From the NCBI RefSeq assembly GCF_000499845.2, contig NC_023758.2:25641520-25705519 (forward strand): a stretch of DNA of 64,000 bases, given 5' to 3'. Position 1 is the stretch's first letter; each line of letters opens with the position of its first letter. The position numbers and the translations under genes are program-made. The notes under the pieces were generated by a model. It did not search any database and was not told the DNA's origin. It saw nothing but the letters and a program-made list of their open reading frames with translations. The DNA is from Phaseolus vulgaris (lineage: Eukaryota; Streptophyta; Magnoliopsida; Fabales; Fabaceae). Below are positions 12,400 to 24,244 of this stretch, one piece after another.

Positions 12400-13100
12400 C
12401 CCATATGTTAACAAAAACGATACATAGGTAAACTATACCTATTCATAAAGAATTCTAAGAACATACTAGATGATATCCTATTATACCAATAAAAAGATTC
12501 TCTATGAATAAATCCTAAATTAGCCAACTTATCAACACACACATTTCCTTCAAGAAAAATATAAGTAACCCTAAACATGATTTTCCCACAGTAATTAAGA
12601 CAAGTATTTCATCGATTACGAAGCATCCAAGGAACATTGTTTCTAGCAGTAACCGTATTACAAACCAAAGCAGAATCACATTCCAGCCTGACATTAGTAA
12701 GCCCTATCTTTTGAGCTTCCTTCATAGCATGTATAACCTCATAAAACTCAACAATCAAAGCAATCTGAACTTCAAGAAACGCAGAAAAAGCTCCAATAAA
12801 TTCCCCCATACTCCCACGAAAAATACCACCACAAGTAGCAAGATCAGGATATCCCCTAGCAGCCCCATCAATGTTAATTTTAACCCAGTCTGGTGAAGGA
12901 AACTCCCATCTAACAAAAAGAGGATGAAGAACTTTACCAGTACGAGTATTAATACCAAAAAACTTGATCACATTGAAATCCAACATATCATTCTTCATTG
13001 AAGCTTTAAACGAATTACCCACTAGAAAAGTTAAATCTTTAATAACTGAAATAGCCGTAGAAACCTCAATCTTATCTTGAAAATGAGCATAATTCTGCAT
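12400..13100 (-). pseudogene. LINE RNase H domain, broken
   Basis: The open part (12609-13100) reads WVKINIDGAARGYPDLATCG...GIFRGSMGEFIGAFSAFLE...RLECDSALVCNTV, the signature of the RVT_3 RNase H of plant LINEs, with the first catalytic Asp in NIDGAA and another in ECDSA. After a stop near 12607 the domain continues as a GNVCVDKLANLG-like block at about 12490-12560, where the last catalytic Asp lies. The broken reading makes a functional product unlikely. Confidence 0.8.
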
Positions 13101-13265
13101 ACGTCATATCATCCAAATAGAAAAAATTATCACAACAAGCTTAATCAATTTAACCAAAGGACTACCATCACTCTTAATAAAAGAGAGAAGATCATCCTTA
13201 TTAGAGAAATGAGAAGTAGGAAAAATCTGTCGAACCCAACTCCAAATATGCAAAGCATTAGAACA

Positions 13266-14180
13266 TTAAAAAAATAAATGCTGAATAGATTCCTCGCGCT
13301 TTTCACAAAGCGTACACATAAAACAAATATGCAGACCTTTATTTTGAATATGCTGATATGTAAGAAGTCGCCCATAAAAAACTTTCCAAAGGACAAGAGT
13401 TTTGGAAGGCGGAAGATATGAAGACCAAATAAATTTTCCCCAACCACAGGGAACTACTGGATCCAAGAAAAAAGTCTTAGTTGAATTAAGAGTGAAATGA
13501 CTAGACTCATCTAGAATCCCGTTAGGAATATCCTGTTCCGTCCTAACCATTATATGACTAAAAAGATGAGACATCTGCTGTAAAGACAATGGAATATTCC
13601 AATCACCATTTGTCCAAAACTGAGAGACTGTATCCAGAATGCTAGCATCATTAGATAATCCTACAATATTTGCTAAAAAAATAGTACCACACCATTTATC
13701 ATTCCAGAAATTAATAAAAGAACTTGTACCAACAGTCCAATAAGTATAATCAAGTATAGTAGAATAAAAGTACTTAATATTAGGCCAAAGAGATGAGGAT
13801 ATATAAACCATTCGAAACTCACATTTTGATTTAAGAACCCTGGCTTTCAAGAGCAAAGACCAAGACCGGTTGCTATAAGCAAAATTCCAAGCAAGCTTAA
13901 TAAGATATGCATTATTTTCATGGTGAAGGTTAATAATCTTCAAACCTCCATTCTCAAGGGGAGAACAAATCGTAACCCAATTAACAGTAACTATACATTT
14001 TTTCAGAATATCACCAGTCCAGATAAAATTTCGACACCACTGCTCAACTTGCTTAAGAAGAGAGACAAACCATTTATACAAATTCAAATTATAAGCTAGA
14101 AGACCCGTAATCATTGTATTGACCAACTGAACATGACCCATCATGCTAAGAGATTTACCTTTCGAAGAAGCAAGTTTCAA
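13266..14180 (-). pseudogene. LINE reverse transcriptase C-terminus with zf-RVT domain
   Basis: A 304-residue open stretch beginning MKLASSKGKSLSMMGHVQLV. LSMMGHVQLVNTMITGLLAY and WCRNFIWTGDILKK are the linker that follows the RT thumb in plant LINEs. The C-terminal part, FLDPVVPCGWGKFIWSSYLP...KVFYGRLLTYQHIQNKGL...CFMCTLCEKREESIQHLFF, is the zf-RVT zinc-binding region with its Cys/His ligands. It is separated from the RT core by a frameshift near 14180 and from RNase H by a frame change near 13265. Confidence 0.8.
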
Positions 14181-14625
14181 TTGACTTTATCAGCCAAAGG
14201 TTGAAGAAAAAGACTCATTGGAGCACCAACAAAGATAAACACTCCTAAATAAGTGAAAGGAAAACAACCATGACTACAAGAAAGAATACGCTGAACTATG
14301 GTGACAAATATTGCAGAATTATCCATGGTGAAAAAACTACTCTTATAATTATTAACATATTGACCCGAGAAATCACCATATGTTTTAAGAAAAATACTCA
14401 AATTTCTAAGAGACTTATTATCTGCCATAAAAAAAACAAAAATTTCATCCTCATATAAAATATGAGAGGGAGTGAAAAACCTTGCGGACTAGCCATATGT
14501 AGTATCTTCTTATCATTCACAAACTTTGAGAGACCTATACTAAAAACTTCCTTTGCAAGATAAAAAAGTAAAGAAGACAAAAAATCACTTTATCTAACAC
14601 CTCTACTACAGCGGATACCAATATT
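14177..14625 (-). pseudogene. LINE reverse transcriptase core fragment
   Basis: Two overlapping frames (14398-14580 and 14177-14428) make up the RT palm. It runs from a GVR-stop-SDFLSSLLFYLAKEV block, matching the conserved GVRQGDPLSP motif with a stop in it, to the ILYEDEIFVF catalytic box and the ADNKSLRNL continuation. A +1/-1 shift lies between them near 14440-14470. Everything upstream (endonuclease and RT fingers) is absent, as expected from 5' truncation during LINE insertion. Confidence 0.75.
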
Positions 14626-16358
14626 AAGAATATAAGTAAATTTTATAACCTCTTATTTACTTACGTGTTTCAATATTATAATTATTATAAAATAGCTTTA
14701 CTGTATATATTTCACTGTCAACAAAAATTGTATACCTTCAAGTTTTGATTTAGGTAGTCTAGAATCAAACTTATACCGGAAGACTTTAGTTTGAAATTTA
14801 TTTTTTATTTATTTATTTTGGTTCCAATTTAATAGCAAATCCGATTTATGTTCCATATATTGTTTTTTAAAATGAAACAAGATGTAAGGGATAAAAAGAA
14901 GAAAAAAAGTTGGTGGTGTTGGCCCAAGCTAAAGTTAATATCTAAGAAAATGTGCTGTTTTGGAAAATGATTGATGGATATGGTTTCTATTTCGCGTGGC
15001 TGAAGGAAGTTAGTGCATTTATTATGGATTTTAGATACAAAGTAGTAAGCCTCATTTATCACCACAATTTGGATTCAAGGTGTTCATCACCTATTCCATT
15101 TTATTATTTTACATCAAGATTGTAATTTTTAAAAAGAAAAATATATTTCTTAATTCTTGCACGTTTGAAAAAAAAATGATTTTAGTTCTTATAACTTTTT
15201 TATTTTATTTTCATCTTTTAAATTCTAAGAATTTTATCTATAAATGTGAAATATTAGTTTTAGTTTTCATTAGTTTTAGTTTTGGGAATTTTGAAATGTA
15301 CAAAATCACTTAAATGTAATTATGGCTAGTGGGTCTCTAAATTATTTTATTATTTAAAACATCTCACATAAACTTTGTACCATCAATTGTAAAATGGTTA
15401 AATATCTCTTAAATAATGTGATGGTTAAATATTGATCATGGCAAATATATTTAAATACTTAAACTAGTTCTCAAAGATTTAACAAATATATAGGATCCTA
15501 AACTAGTTTTCAAAAACCTAACAAACATTCATTTGTACGATATGATTAACATAATTATAATACAATCTAACATTGAGATTAACTTTTGTCCGATATCTAA
15601 ATACTGACTTATGTATTAGAGTACCTTTTACAGGTAATTTCACAATTCAATGATTGGCTTTACATAATATTAAGGACCAGAAATTTTAATTGGAGTAAGT
15701 TCCACCCATACAAATTCAAATTTCATTTAGCAAGAAGATAGAATTATATCAAAAGGAAGTTAAATTAAATTGTTTGGTATCATTGTCTTATCTAGATAAT
15801 GACCTTACAAAATATATGTCTCTCTTGCTTACCTTAAAGAAGAAATAGGTGACGATGGAATAGTGATGTTAATGGTCATGTTTTGCTTGGATGCTCCTTC
15901 TTATTTCAAATATAATTAATTTATCACATTTTGTTATAAAAAAATGAAGATATATTTTTCATTTTTTACCAACAAATTAATAATAATAAATTTCTAAATA
16001 ATATTTGAAAACATTTTTTATTCACCCTTAAATAATTTATTGATTTATTTCGTGTTTCAAACGAATTAAAATTTATTCTCCATATAATTAATAATAAGCA
16101 TTAGCAATAAACATCACTATCAAAATAATAATAATAAACATCCTCAAAAAAATATAATTTTCTTCTACCTTTCATCCAAATTTTTTGCAAACTATTATAA
16201 TAACAACAAATTTATTTCTATTTTTTCTTCCTAAATCAATATTACTAAACCAAATTATATTTACCCTTAAATAATTTATAGTTTTCTTCCCTCTGTCAAA
16301 TGAGTTAAAATTTATTCTTCCTATTTTTAATTAATTATTATAATTTAATTTTTCCCGC

Positions 16359-16412
<54 letters not shown>

Positions 16413-16688
16413 CAGAACCCTCTATAATTTAGTTTTCGAGTAGGGTTTCACTCACCAGAAATCCAAATTGGATATGAAAATTTGGTTTTCTAAAAACATA
16501 ATTCCTAACATAGCACATGGAGAGTAGATAGTTCTTGGATCCAATGTTTTTGAACAATAAAAATATTTTTTTTTTATAGATTTTAAATAAGAGGATCTGC
16601 GAATTAGAATTACATTCTCAATTTGATATTGAATATATTTATTGATTTGGATTTTTATTATACTTTTTAATTTTGGAATTATTTTTGT
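14626..16688. other. AT-rich intergenic DNA
   Basis: No supported gene, RNA or structured repeat apart from a (TA)n microsatellite at about 16364-16408. Confidence 0.5.
16364..16408. repeat. (TA)n microsatellite
   Basis: About 22 uninterrupted TA units, likely length-variable. Confidence 0.9.
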
Positions 16689-16800
16689 TACGAAGTGGAC
16701 TTTAAGCCTAACTCAACCCCATAAAACCGGCTCAATGAGGTGAGGATTGCACCCACATATATACAATGAAATGTCCTTATCTCTAGTCGATGTGGGATCT
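16689..16800. repeat. Fragment of a legume dispersed repeat
   Basis: The stretch with TAACTCAACCCCATAAAACC, GGTGAGGATTGCACCCACAT and CGATGTGGGA is of a kind I recall as very common in legume intergenic DNA. Similar degraded motifs occur near 11800-12115 and 42400-42480. Its transposon class is unknown to me. Confidence 0.45.
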
Positions 16801-16857
16801 CCATCACAATTTTTTAAATATTTTATCATAATTTTTTTTGAATTTTTTTTAGAATAC

Positions 16858-17581
16858 TGTACTAGCCAGACCTCAGACATCGGCATCAAACATCGACATC
16901 AGACATCGATGTCTGGTCGCATTAATGAGCCACGTAAGTGGGCTCCAGAAATAATAATGAGCTATCATCCAGATATAAGAAAGACCTAAATCACGGGAGA
17001 GTCCATGCATGTGGTGTGTATAGTACGTTCAGGTCTAGCACAAGTAAGTATTCCCTGGAGGCGCTAAGGCCCATAAGGGTTAGGGTTTCCAAGGAAAGAC
17101 TGCATGCATGACACGTGAATAATTAGGGCACCTATAGAATAGATGGCCCCGCAGCGCTGGTGCATGAGTTGGTACCCTGACGACCGTACTGTTAAGATTT
17201 TGCACTTCATAAGAGGAAAGTCCTATGCGACAGCTGTGCTAAGCTTGTGCGACACGCTATAGGAAGCCTTGCTAGTAACCCTAATTCCACTTAAGGAAAG
17301 ATCCTTGTGGGACAGGGAAGTTGACCTAGATACAACCTATAAAAATGGTGGTAAGAACCCTAGAAAGGTACGCCGTTTCTAAGACTGAAACTGTTTTAGA
17401 TACTTATTGTTTCTTAGCCCAGTACTGACTTGATCGTCGAAGTGCAATCAACAAGTAGGACCCCCTCTGTTTCAACGGAGCTACTCTCTATCACCGGAGG
17501 AAGAGAGCAGAAATCACCAGAAATAGGAGGAGCCACCATCTGCCTCTGAAGTCAACGACAACTGAATCAACTGGCGAGAAC
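16858..17581 (+). repeat. 5' LTR of the Tat-type element
   Basis: 724 bp, beginning TGTACTAGCCAGACC and ending GGCGAGAACA, repeated at 26656-27387. Possible TATA: CCTATAAAAATG near 17336-17347, with transcription likely starting a few tens of bases downstream. Confidence 0.93.
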
Positions 17582-17602
17582 ATTTGGCGCTCACTGTGGG
17601 GC
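17582..17602 (+). other. Primer-binding site of the Tat-type element
   Basis: TTTGGCGCTCACTGTGGGGC directly follows the LTR. The same site, as TTTGGCGCCCACCGTGGGG, is at the 5' LTR ends of the two other Tat-type elements (40933-40952 and 46390-46408, minus strand). The tRNA species was not verified. Confidence 0.85.
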
Positions 17603-17652
17603 CCGATAAAACTAGGTCCCACTCACAAGCGTGTTGAGAGCCATCCAACAAC

Positions 17653-18968
17653 ATGAGGAACACCAGGAAAGTTGCATCTACACTAGAAGGAGGAGACAAC
17701 ATCTCCATGCACAACTCATGGAGACCATTCGCGCTCTCCAGCAAGTCGTAGCGGCATCCAAAGTTGACCAGGACATGATTTTGGCTGAGGTTCAAGCCGA
17801 ATAGACAGCTAGCCAGAATCGATTCCAGGATGATTTGGCTGCGTCGCGTGCAAACAATGAGGAACTGCGCAAAACCAACGAAGAATTGCGTAGAGATTTA
17901 CAACGCATGGGTGAGCGTACGGCTGATGAGCGAACTTCGCCCATACCAGTTAGGGCTCGCCCCATGCCCTTTTCCCAGACAATCATGGACACTGTGATAC
18001 CATCCAGCTTCATGGGTCCAAAGATCACCTTCACAGGTGTAGAAGACCCAGAAGCCTACATCACAGCCTTCCACATCCAAATGATGATCTCAGGAGGCAT
18101 CGACACCATGCACTGTAAGCTATTTATGGGAACATTCTCAAGCACAACATCGGACTGGTTCATTAGTCTTCCTGATGAACACATTACCTCATTTGATCAA
18201 TTCTCAACATTGTTCAAAGAGCAGTACATTGTCAATCAGGCTCCCACTCCCGTCTCTTTCGATCTCTTCGACGTTAAGCAATACCAGGGAAAGCCTTTGA
18301 AAGATTTTCTCAACAGGTTCGGGGAACTTGTGGTGAAGCTGCACACCAAAGACAAAGATATGATGATACACGCCTTCAGACGAGGGGTGCTGCCAGGACC
18401 CTTCAGTGATTCTCTGATAAGGTGTCGCCCAAAGACGTTCAACGAGATCCATCGGAGAGCCGTGGCCCACATCGTCGCAGAAGAGGAGGTAACAGAGAAG
18501 CGTGGAAGCATCGACCCTGCCCGACCTCAGGGAATTGGTTGTCCTCAGCCGATGAGGGTACACGAGGCCACGACAAAGAAGAAAGCCCCGGGAAAGCAGC
18601 CGCCGTATGAGACAAGGAAGCCTCAGACCAAGGCATAAACAAAGGAAGGCGCTCCCACCAGACACAACTTTCGAGTGGACCTCAAAGAGCTGATTGTCAT
18701 CCCTAACGTGGCAGACAGACTGAAGTCTCCACAAAAGATCGATAGGAGGCTAGGGCCCAACAAAGACACTTGTTGCGAATTCCACCAAGCCTTTGGCCAT
18801 AACCTGCACAACTGTTTGGCGTTAGGATTCCAGTTAGACGAATTGGTGAGGAATGACTTCTTGAAGGAGTACCTGCAAGAGAACCAAGGGGCCCCGACGA
18901 CAGCGGTCCCCACGGGAGATCAGGGACATGAAATACTAGTCCATGGAGAAATCAACACAATTTTTTGA
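17653..18968 (+). pseudogene. Gypsy Gag, broken
   Basis: The longest open part (17835-18638) reads through a coiled-coil-like NNEELRKTNEELRRDLQ segment into a retrotransposon gag domain (FTGVEDPEAYITAFHIQMM, DWFISLPDEHITSFDQF, LKDFLNRFGELVVKL). After a stop at about 18638 the capsid/nucleocapsid part continues at 18675-18968 with CCEFHQAFGHNLHNC, a CX3HX4HX3C-like zinc-knuckle variant. Upstream, an ATG at 17653 (MRNTRKVAST) and a frame shift near 17700 link to METIRALQQVVAASK, followed by an in-frame stop near 17800. The product would be the capsid protein; it cannot be made whole from this copy. Confidence 0.85.
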
Positions 18969-19079
18969 GGGTTCTCAAGAGGAGGATGTACCGCCTCCCA
19001 ACGAAAGAAGTATTTCAGGGAAGTGATGACAGTAGAAGCAGGACAACCCGACTAGTCCCCGGAACCCGACCTTTTCTTC

Positions 19080-19712
19080 ATGAAGGCCGATTTTCAAGAT
19101 GTGGTTCCACATGACAACGACCCCGTGGTGATCTCAGTAGTGACGATAGGAAGGAATGTACATCAATTCCTCATCGATTAGGGGAGTTCGACAGACGTGA
19201 TGTTCTGGTCGACCTTAAACAAGCTGTAGCTGTCGACCGATTAGTTGAGACCTTGTGACCTGTCGACCGACGATTGTCTATATGGTTTTGCTGGGGACCA
19301 GGTGGAGGTGCGAGGGCACATAGAGTTAAAAACAACCTTAACAGATGGCACTGCATCCCGCACCGTTAACATAAGGTACCTTGTTGTCAACCCCCCTTCA
19401 GCTTACAACATCCTTTTAAACATACCTTCCCTAAATAGAACAAGGGCAGTAGCCTCGATGAGGCATATGAAGATGAAGTTATCCTCCCTTGAGGGAATAG
19501 TGATAACAATCAAGTCTGACCAGAAAGCGGCAAAGAAGTGCTATGAGAATAACCTAAAGACAAAGAGAGGGGTGTGCGCCACAACCAACCAACCTCCAGG
19601 GGAAGAAGGGATTACCCGAGTAGAGATCGCTCGAGAAGACCGGCCTGAACCAGCGAAGGAGGTGCTGGAAAAGGAGATTAGGGGAAGGAAGTTCAAGCTT
19701 GGCAGACCCTAA
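19080..19712 (+). pseudogene. Gypsy aspartic protease, stop codon in the active site
   Basis: The active-site region reads HQFLID, then a TAG stop at 19179-19181, then GSSTDVMFW. Active gypsy proteases have D-x-G-S-S here, so the stop lies between the catalytic Asp and Gly. After another disruption the domain continues (19245-19712) with RTVNIRYLVVNPPSAYNILL, the conserved flap-to-C-terminus block, and a linker to RT. Confidence 0.8.
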
Positions 19713-19741
19713 GCTAGGAGGCACAAGACCAAATTACCAAG

Positions 19742-20480
19742 GTGATAGTGCGACAGTTGCATGCCTTCGCATGGACTACCTCAGATATGCTTGGCATCGA
19801 CCCAAATTTCTTGTGCCATCGCCTTACCATGGACCTCCAAGTTCGACCAGTACACCAGAGGAGAAGAAAGTTTAACGAAGAAAGGCGACTGGTCATCAGG
19901 CAGGAGACCAAGAAGTTGTTGGATGCTGGCCACATAAGGGAGATCCAGTATCCTAAATGGCTAGCCAATGTAGTATTGGTCAAGAAGGCCAATGGTAAGT
20001 GGAGGATGTGCATCAACTTCACAGATTTGAACAAAGCTTGCCCGAAGGACTCATATCCACTGCCCAGTATCGACGCCTTAGTGGATAGCGCGCTTAGTGT
20101 CCTGGATGTTTTCTTTGGATATAACTAGATCCGAATGCATCCCAGGGACGAGTGCAAGATGACATTCATGATGGAGCTCTCCTGTTACTGTTATAAGGTG
20201 ATGCCTTTTGGACTCAAGAATGCAGGTGCAACCTATCAAAGGTTGATGGATAGAGTACTCGCTCCCATGATAGGATGAAACGTCTAAGCATATGTGGATG
20301 ACATGGTGGTCACCTCCCAGGTGAAGGAGCAACACGTTGCTGATTTGGAGGAGCTATTTACCATAATAGCTAAGTACAAATTGAAGTTAAACCCCCGAAA
20401 AATGTGTGTTTGGGGTAGAGGCAGGAAAGTTCTTAGGGTTCCTACTTACTGAGTGTGGGATAGAGGCAAACCCCGAGAAG
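19742..20480 (+). pseudogene. Gypsy reverse transcriptase, several stops
   Basis: The open part (19742-20128) contains LLDAGHIREIQYPKWLANVV, VKKANGKWRMCINFTDLN and CPKDSYPLPSIDALVDS, the fingers and palm of Ty3/gypsy RT. Stops follow at about 20126, 20276 and 20284. The catalytic YVDD is encoded at 20291-20302 with MVV after it. MPFGLKNAGATYQRLMD lies between. All landmark motifs are present, so decay is by point stops rather than large deletion. Confidence 0.88.
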
Positions 20481-20499
20481 TGAGTTGAGATTATAGCCA

Positions 20500-21480
20500 T
20501 GACGTGAAAGAAGTGTGACAGTTGACAGGGCGGATGACAGCTTTGTCCCGATTTGTATCGGCAGAAGGGGATAAGGGGCATCCCTATTTTCAGTGTTTGA
20601 AGAGGAACAACAAGTTCGTATGGACCAAGGAAAGTGAAGAATCGTTCCTCAAGTTGAAGGAATACCTAGCCAATCCCCCAGTACTGTGCAAGTCACAGCT
20701 AGGTACCCCTCTCCGTTTGTATTTCGCCATCACTGATCGGTCGATCAGCTCGGTCCTCATCCAGAAGCAGGATCATGTGCATAAGCTAATATATTTTGTA
20801 AGCAAAGTTTTGCAAGGGCTTAAGGTGAGATACCAGGCCATAGAAAAAGCGGCCCTAGCGGTAGTGTTCTCAGCGTGAAGGCTCCGCCACTACTTTCAGA
20901 ATTTCACTGTAATAGTGATGACAAACCTCCCTATTCGTAAGGTCTTATAGAAGCCTGATGTGACAGGTCGAATGGTGTGTTCGGAGGTTGAGCTATTAGA
21001 GTTCAATGTGCAGCACAAGCCAAGAGGACCTATCAAAGGTCAGGTTTATGTTGATTTCGTAGTAGTGCTCTCCTCGGCAGCCACACACCAAGAGGAAGCA
21101 GATTTCAGATGGGTCCTCTCCGTAGATGGGTCCTCCAACCAACAGGGTACTGGGGTTGACGTCATTATGGAAGGACCAAATGGGTTGCTGATCGAGCAGG
21201 CCTTACGATTTGCCTTCAAGGCTAGTAACAACCAAGCTGAGTATGAGGCCTTGATCGCATGAATATTGCTAGCTAAAGAGATGGGTGCTAAGAGTTTACT
21301 GGCAAAGAGTGATTCCCTGTTAGTAACAGGGCAAGTTACGGGAGAATACCAGGCCAAGAACCCTCAGATGGCTGCATATTTTGAGTATGTCAAGATCTTA
21401 AAAGAGACTTTTGCGGTGTTGAACTAGTACACGTCCCCAGAGAGCAGAATGTCCGAGCTGACTTGCTAGCAAAGCTCGCC
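20500..21480 (+). pseudogene. Gypsy RT connection and RNase H, broken
   Basis: 20522-20878 encodes the connection (RMTALSRFVSAEGDKGHPYF, YLANPPVLCKSQLGTPLRLY, IEKAALAVVFSA). 20960-21262 encodes the second RNase H-like domain (FRWVLSVDGSSNQQGTGVDV, FKASNNQAEYEALIA) found in Tat-lineage elements, with Asp in VDGSS and Glu in NQAEYEAL; the next Asp lies in KSDSLLV after a stop at about 21260. A second, archaeal-type RNase H is a known Tat feature and supports the lineage call. Confidence 0.8.
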
Positions 21481-21739
21481 AATTCAGACAAGGGGGCATA
21501 CAAAGGACAGTGATATAGGAGACCCTGAGGACACCTCGAACCACCACAAGTTGCACATCAGAAGTACAGTAAATAAGCGCCTCGAAAGGCGTTAAGAGAA
21601 GTCACCGGTCACTGACCCAGGAAACATTGAAAACACCTAGAATAAGCGCATATAACCTATCAAGGGAAGAGTCGTTGCACGTTTGCCTAATCGAAGAAGG
21701 CAAAACTTGGGATGATACCCTACAAACGCTACTTGGTTG

Positions 21740-22926
21740 ACGAAATACTCCCGCTGGAGCCCACAGAGGCCACAAGAAGAATTCAAGCAGGTGTACCCTT
21801 GTGGATGGGAATTTATTCAGACATGGGTATACACACTCTATCCTGATTTGCGTAAGTGGTGAAAAATGCACATGCATCATGATAGAGCTCCACGAAGGGA
21901 TATGTGGGAGTCACATCGGTGGCCAAACTCTCTCGTCAAAATCCATTCGCATGGGGTACTACTGGCCAACCATGAGGAAAGATTGCACGAGGTATGCACA
22001 ACGATGCAAGTAGTGCCAACATCATGCTGACTGGCATAATGCGCCCACAGAGTAGTTACGATCGATCCACAACCCATGGTCGTTTCATACCTGGGGGATT
22101 GATATTCTGGGAGCATTCCCTCTAGCAGTGCGACAAATAAAGTATCTTGTGGTTGCCATTGAGTACTTTACAAAGTGGATAAAAGCCGGCCAGTTGCGCA
22201 AATCACAACTCACAAGATCCAACACTTTGTATGGAAGAATATAGTATGTCATTTTGGAATCCCAAAACGGTTGGTGTCCGATAATGGCACCCAGTTTGCA
22301 AGACAACAGTTGGGCAAGCTGTGTACAAAGCTAGGAATAAAGCAGGTGTTTGCATCTGTCGAGCACCCCCAGATGAATGGGCAGGTCGAGTCTGCCAACC
22401 GAGTTCTGCTCAAGGGTCTAAGAGAAAACTGGAAAAAGCCAAGGGAACTTGGGCAGAAGAGGTTCCTAGAATTGTGTGGGCTTACCACACCACTCCCTAG
22501 TCCACTACCAAGGAAACACCTTTTAGCTTGGTGTATGTTTCAGACACGATGATTCCTATAGAAATACAGGAGAGTTCACCACATTTCCAGAACTTTGTGG
22601 CTGAAGAATCCAACGAAGAAAGAAAAGTGAACCTAGATCTACTAGATGAAGTCAGGGAGGAAGCACGCATCAAGGCTGAAGCCTTGAAGAGAAGGGTGGA
22701 GTACAAGTACAACTCCAAGTTGAGACCTCGACAGTTCCAGGTCGCTGACTTGGTGATGCGAAAGGCCCACCCCTACCAACTAGAGAACAAGTTATCTCCC
22801 AAGTGCACTAGTCCATTCCGTGTGACAGAGGCACTTGGGAACGGGGAGTACAAGTTCGAGACCTTAGAAGATGGGACAATTTCTCGAACTTGGATCAGAG
22901 CTAATCTAAAATTTTATTTCAGTTAA
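21740..22926 (+). pseudogene. Gypsy integrase, broken
   Basis: The HHCC zinc module is partly visible (ELHEGICGSHIGGQTLSSKS, then GYYWPTMRKDCTRYAQRCK, followed by a stop and CQ). The core gives WGIDILGAFPLA (first Asp), VSDNGTQF (second Asp) and MNGQVESANRV (Glu). The open C-terminal part (22528-22926) carries YNSKLRPRQFQVADLVMRKA and TSPFRVTEALGNGEYKFETL, the GPF/Y-like module. Stops near 22012 and frame changes near 22180 and 22500 break it. Confidence 0.85.
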
Positions 22927-22989
22927 TTATATCATTGTACACAGTTAAGGGGACACTCTTTCTTCCCTTATAAGGGTTTTTAATGAGGT

Positions 22990-23760
22990 CACCTAATAAA
23001 AATTCAGTTGAAAAGATATATTTGCAAGTGTGTTGTACAGTGCAGCCAGTGAACCTCTCCCTTGGGAAAAAAGTGCCAAGATCAGGAATAGTAAGGTTTT
23101 TAGTGAGTCTCCCTCTTGTGTGAGAACGCCAAGGTCGAGACCAGTATGGTTCCCAATTAAATATATCCCTTTCCTTTATACGGAAAGGTCGAGACCAGTA
23201 AAGTGAACCTCTCTCTTGGGAAAAAACGCCAAGATTGGGAATAGTAAGGTTCTTAGTGAGCCTCCCTCTTGTGTGAGAACGCCAAGGTCGAGAACAGTAA
23301 GGTTCCTAGTTAAATATCTCCCTTGCCATTATACACCAAGGTCGAGACCAGTAAAATGGACCTCTCCCTTGTCTTTGTAAGACAAGGTCAAGAACAGTAT
23401 GGTCCCCAGTTAAATATCTCCCTTGCCCCTATGCGGCGAGACCAATAAAGTGGACCTCTCCCTTGTCTTTGCAATGCAAGATCGAGAATAGTATGGTTCC
23501 CAGTTAAAAATCTCCCTTGCCTCTATACGGCAAGGCCGAGACTAGGAAAATGAACCTCTCCCTTGCCTTTGTAGGACAAGGTCGAGAATAGTAAGGTTCC
23601 TGGTAAAGGCGAACCTCTCCCTTGCCTTTACACGCCCATGTCGAGAGTAGCATGATTCGAAGCAAGACATCTCCCTTGTCCTTATGCGCCAAGGTCGAGA
23701 ACAACGAGTAAACCTTTCCCTTATATTTGTATGACAAAGATAATGCCAGTTAAAGTTCGA
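22990..23760 (+). repeat. Tandem repeats downstream of integrase
   Basis: About twelve diverged units of roughly 55-65 bp, built around ACCTCTCCCTTG, AAGGTCGAGA and AGTAAGGTTCC. The two other Tat-type elements have arrays of different sequence in the same relative place (38940-39540 and 45240-45850). Tat-lineage elements are known for such arrays near the 3' untranslated region. Confidence 0.85.
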
Positions 23761-23954
23761 GCAAACATCACCTTTACCTCAATACGTTAAAGATCGAAAA
23801 AGGGGTAAGATCAAGCAGGTTGGTAAGGTAAAGGAGCATGCTACTTAGGTATGAACAGTCATTAAAGCGTTGTTAGCAAGGCTAATTGAAGATAAGCAAG
23901 ATAGTTGACAGAGAATACAAGAGACAAATTGAAAGGAAAAGACTTCATAAATAA

Positions 23955-24214
<260 letters not shown>

Positions 24215-24244
24215 CATCAACTGTTTGTCAGGCTACAAAAATAA

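Larger units (their letters stand above)
12340..14625 (-). mobile_element. 5'-truncated, decayed LINE (non-LTR) retrotransposon
   Basis: Read on the minus strand, the fragment begins inside the reverse transcriptase just before a GVRQGDPLS-like motif (about 14590-14620). It continues through a YADD-type box (YEDE, 14444-14455), the RT-linked zf-RVT region and a plant LINE RNase H domain. It ends in the typical C-terminal GFGL-PP-phenylalanine-rich stretch and an A/T-rich tail near 12340-12390. Stops and frameshifts separate these blocks. No clear target duplication was found. Confidence 0.85.
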
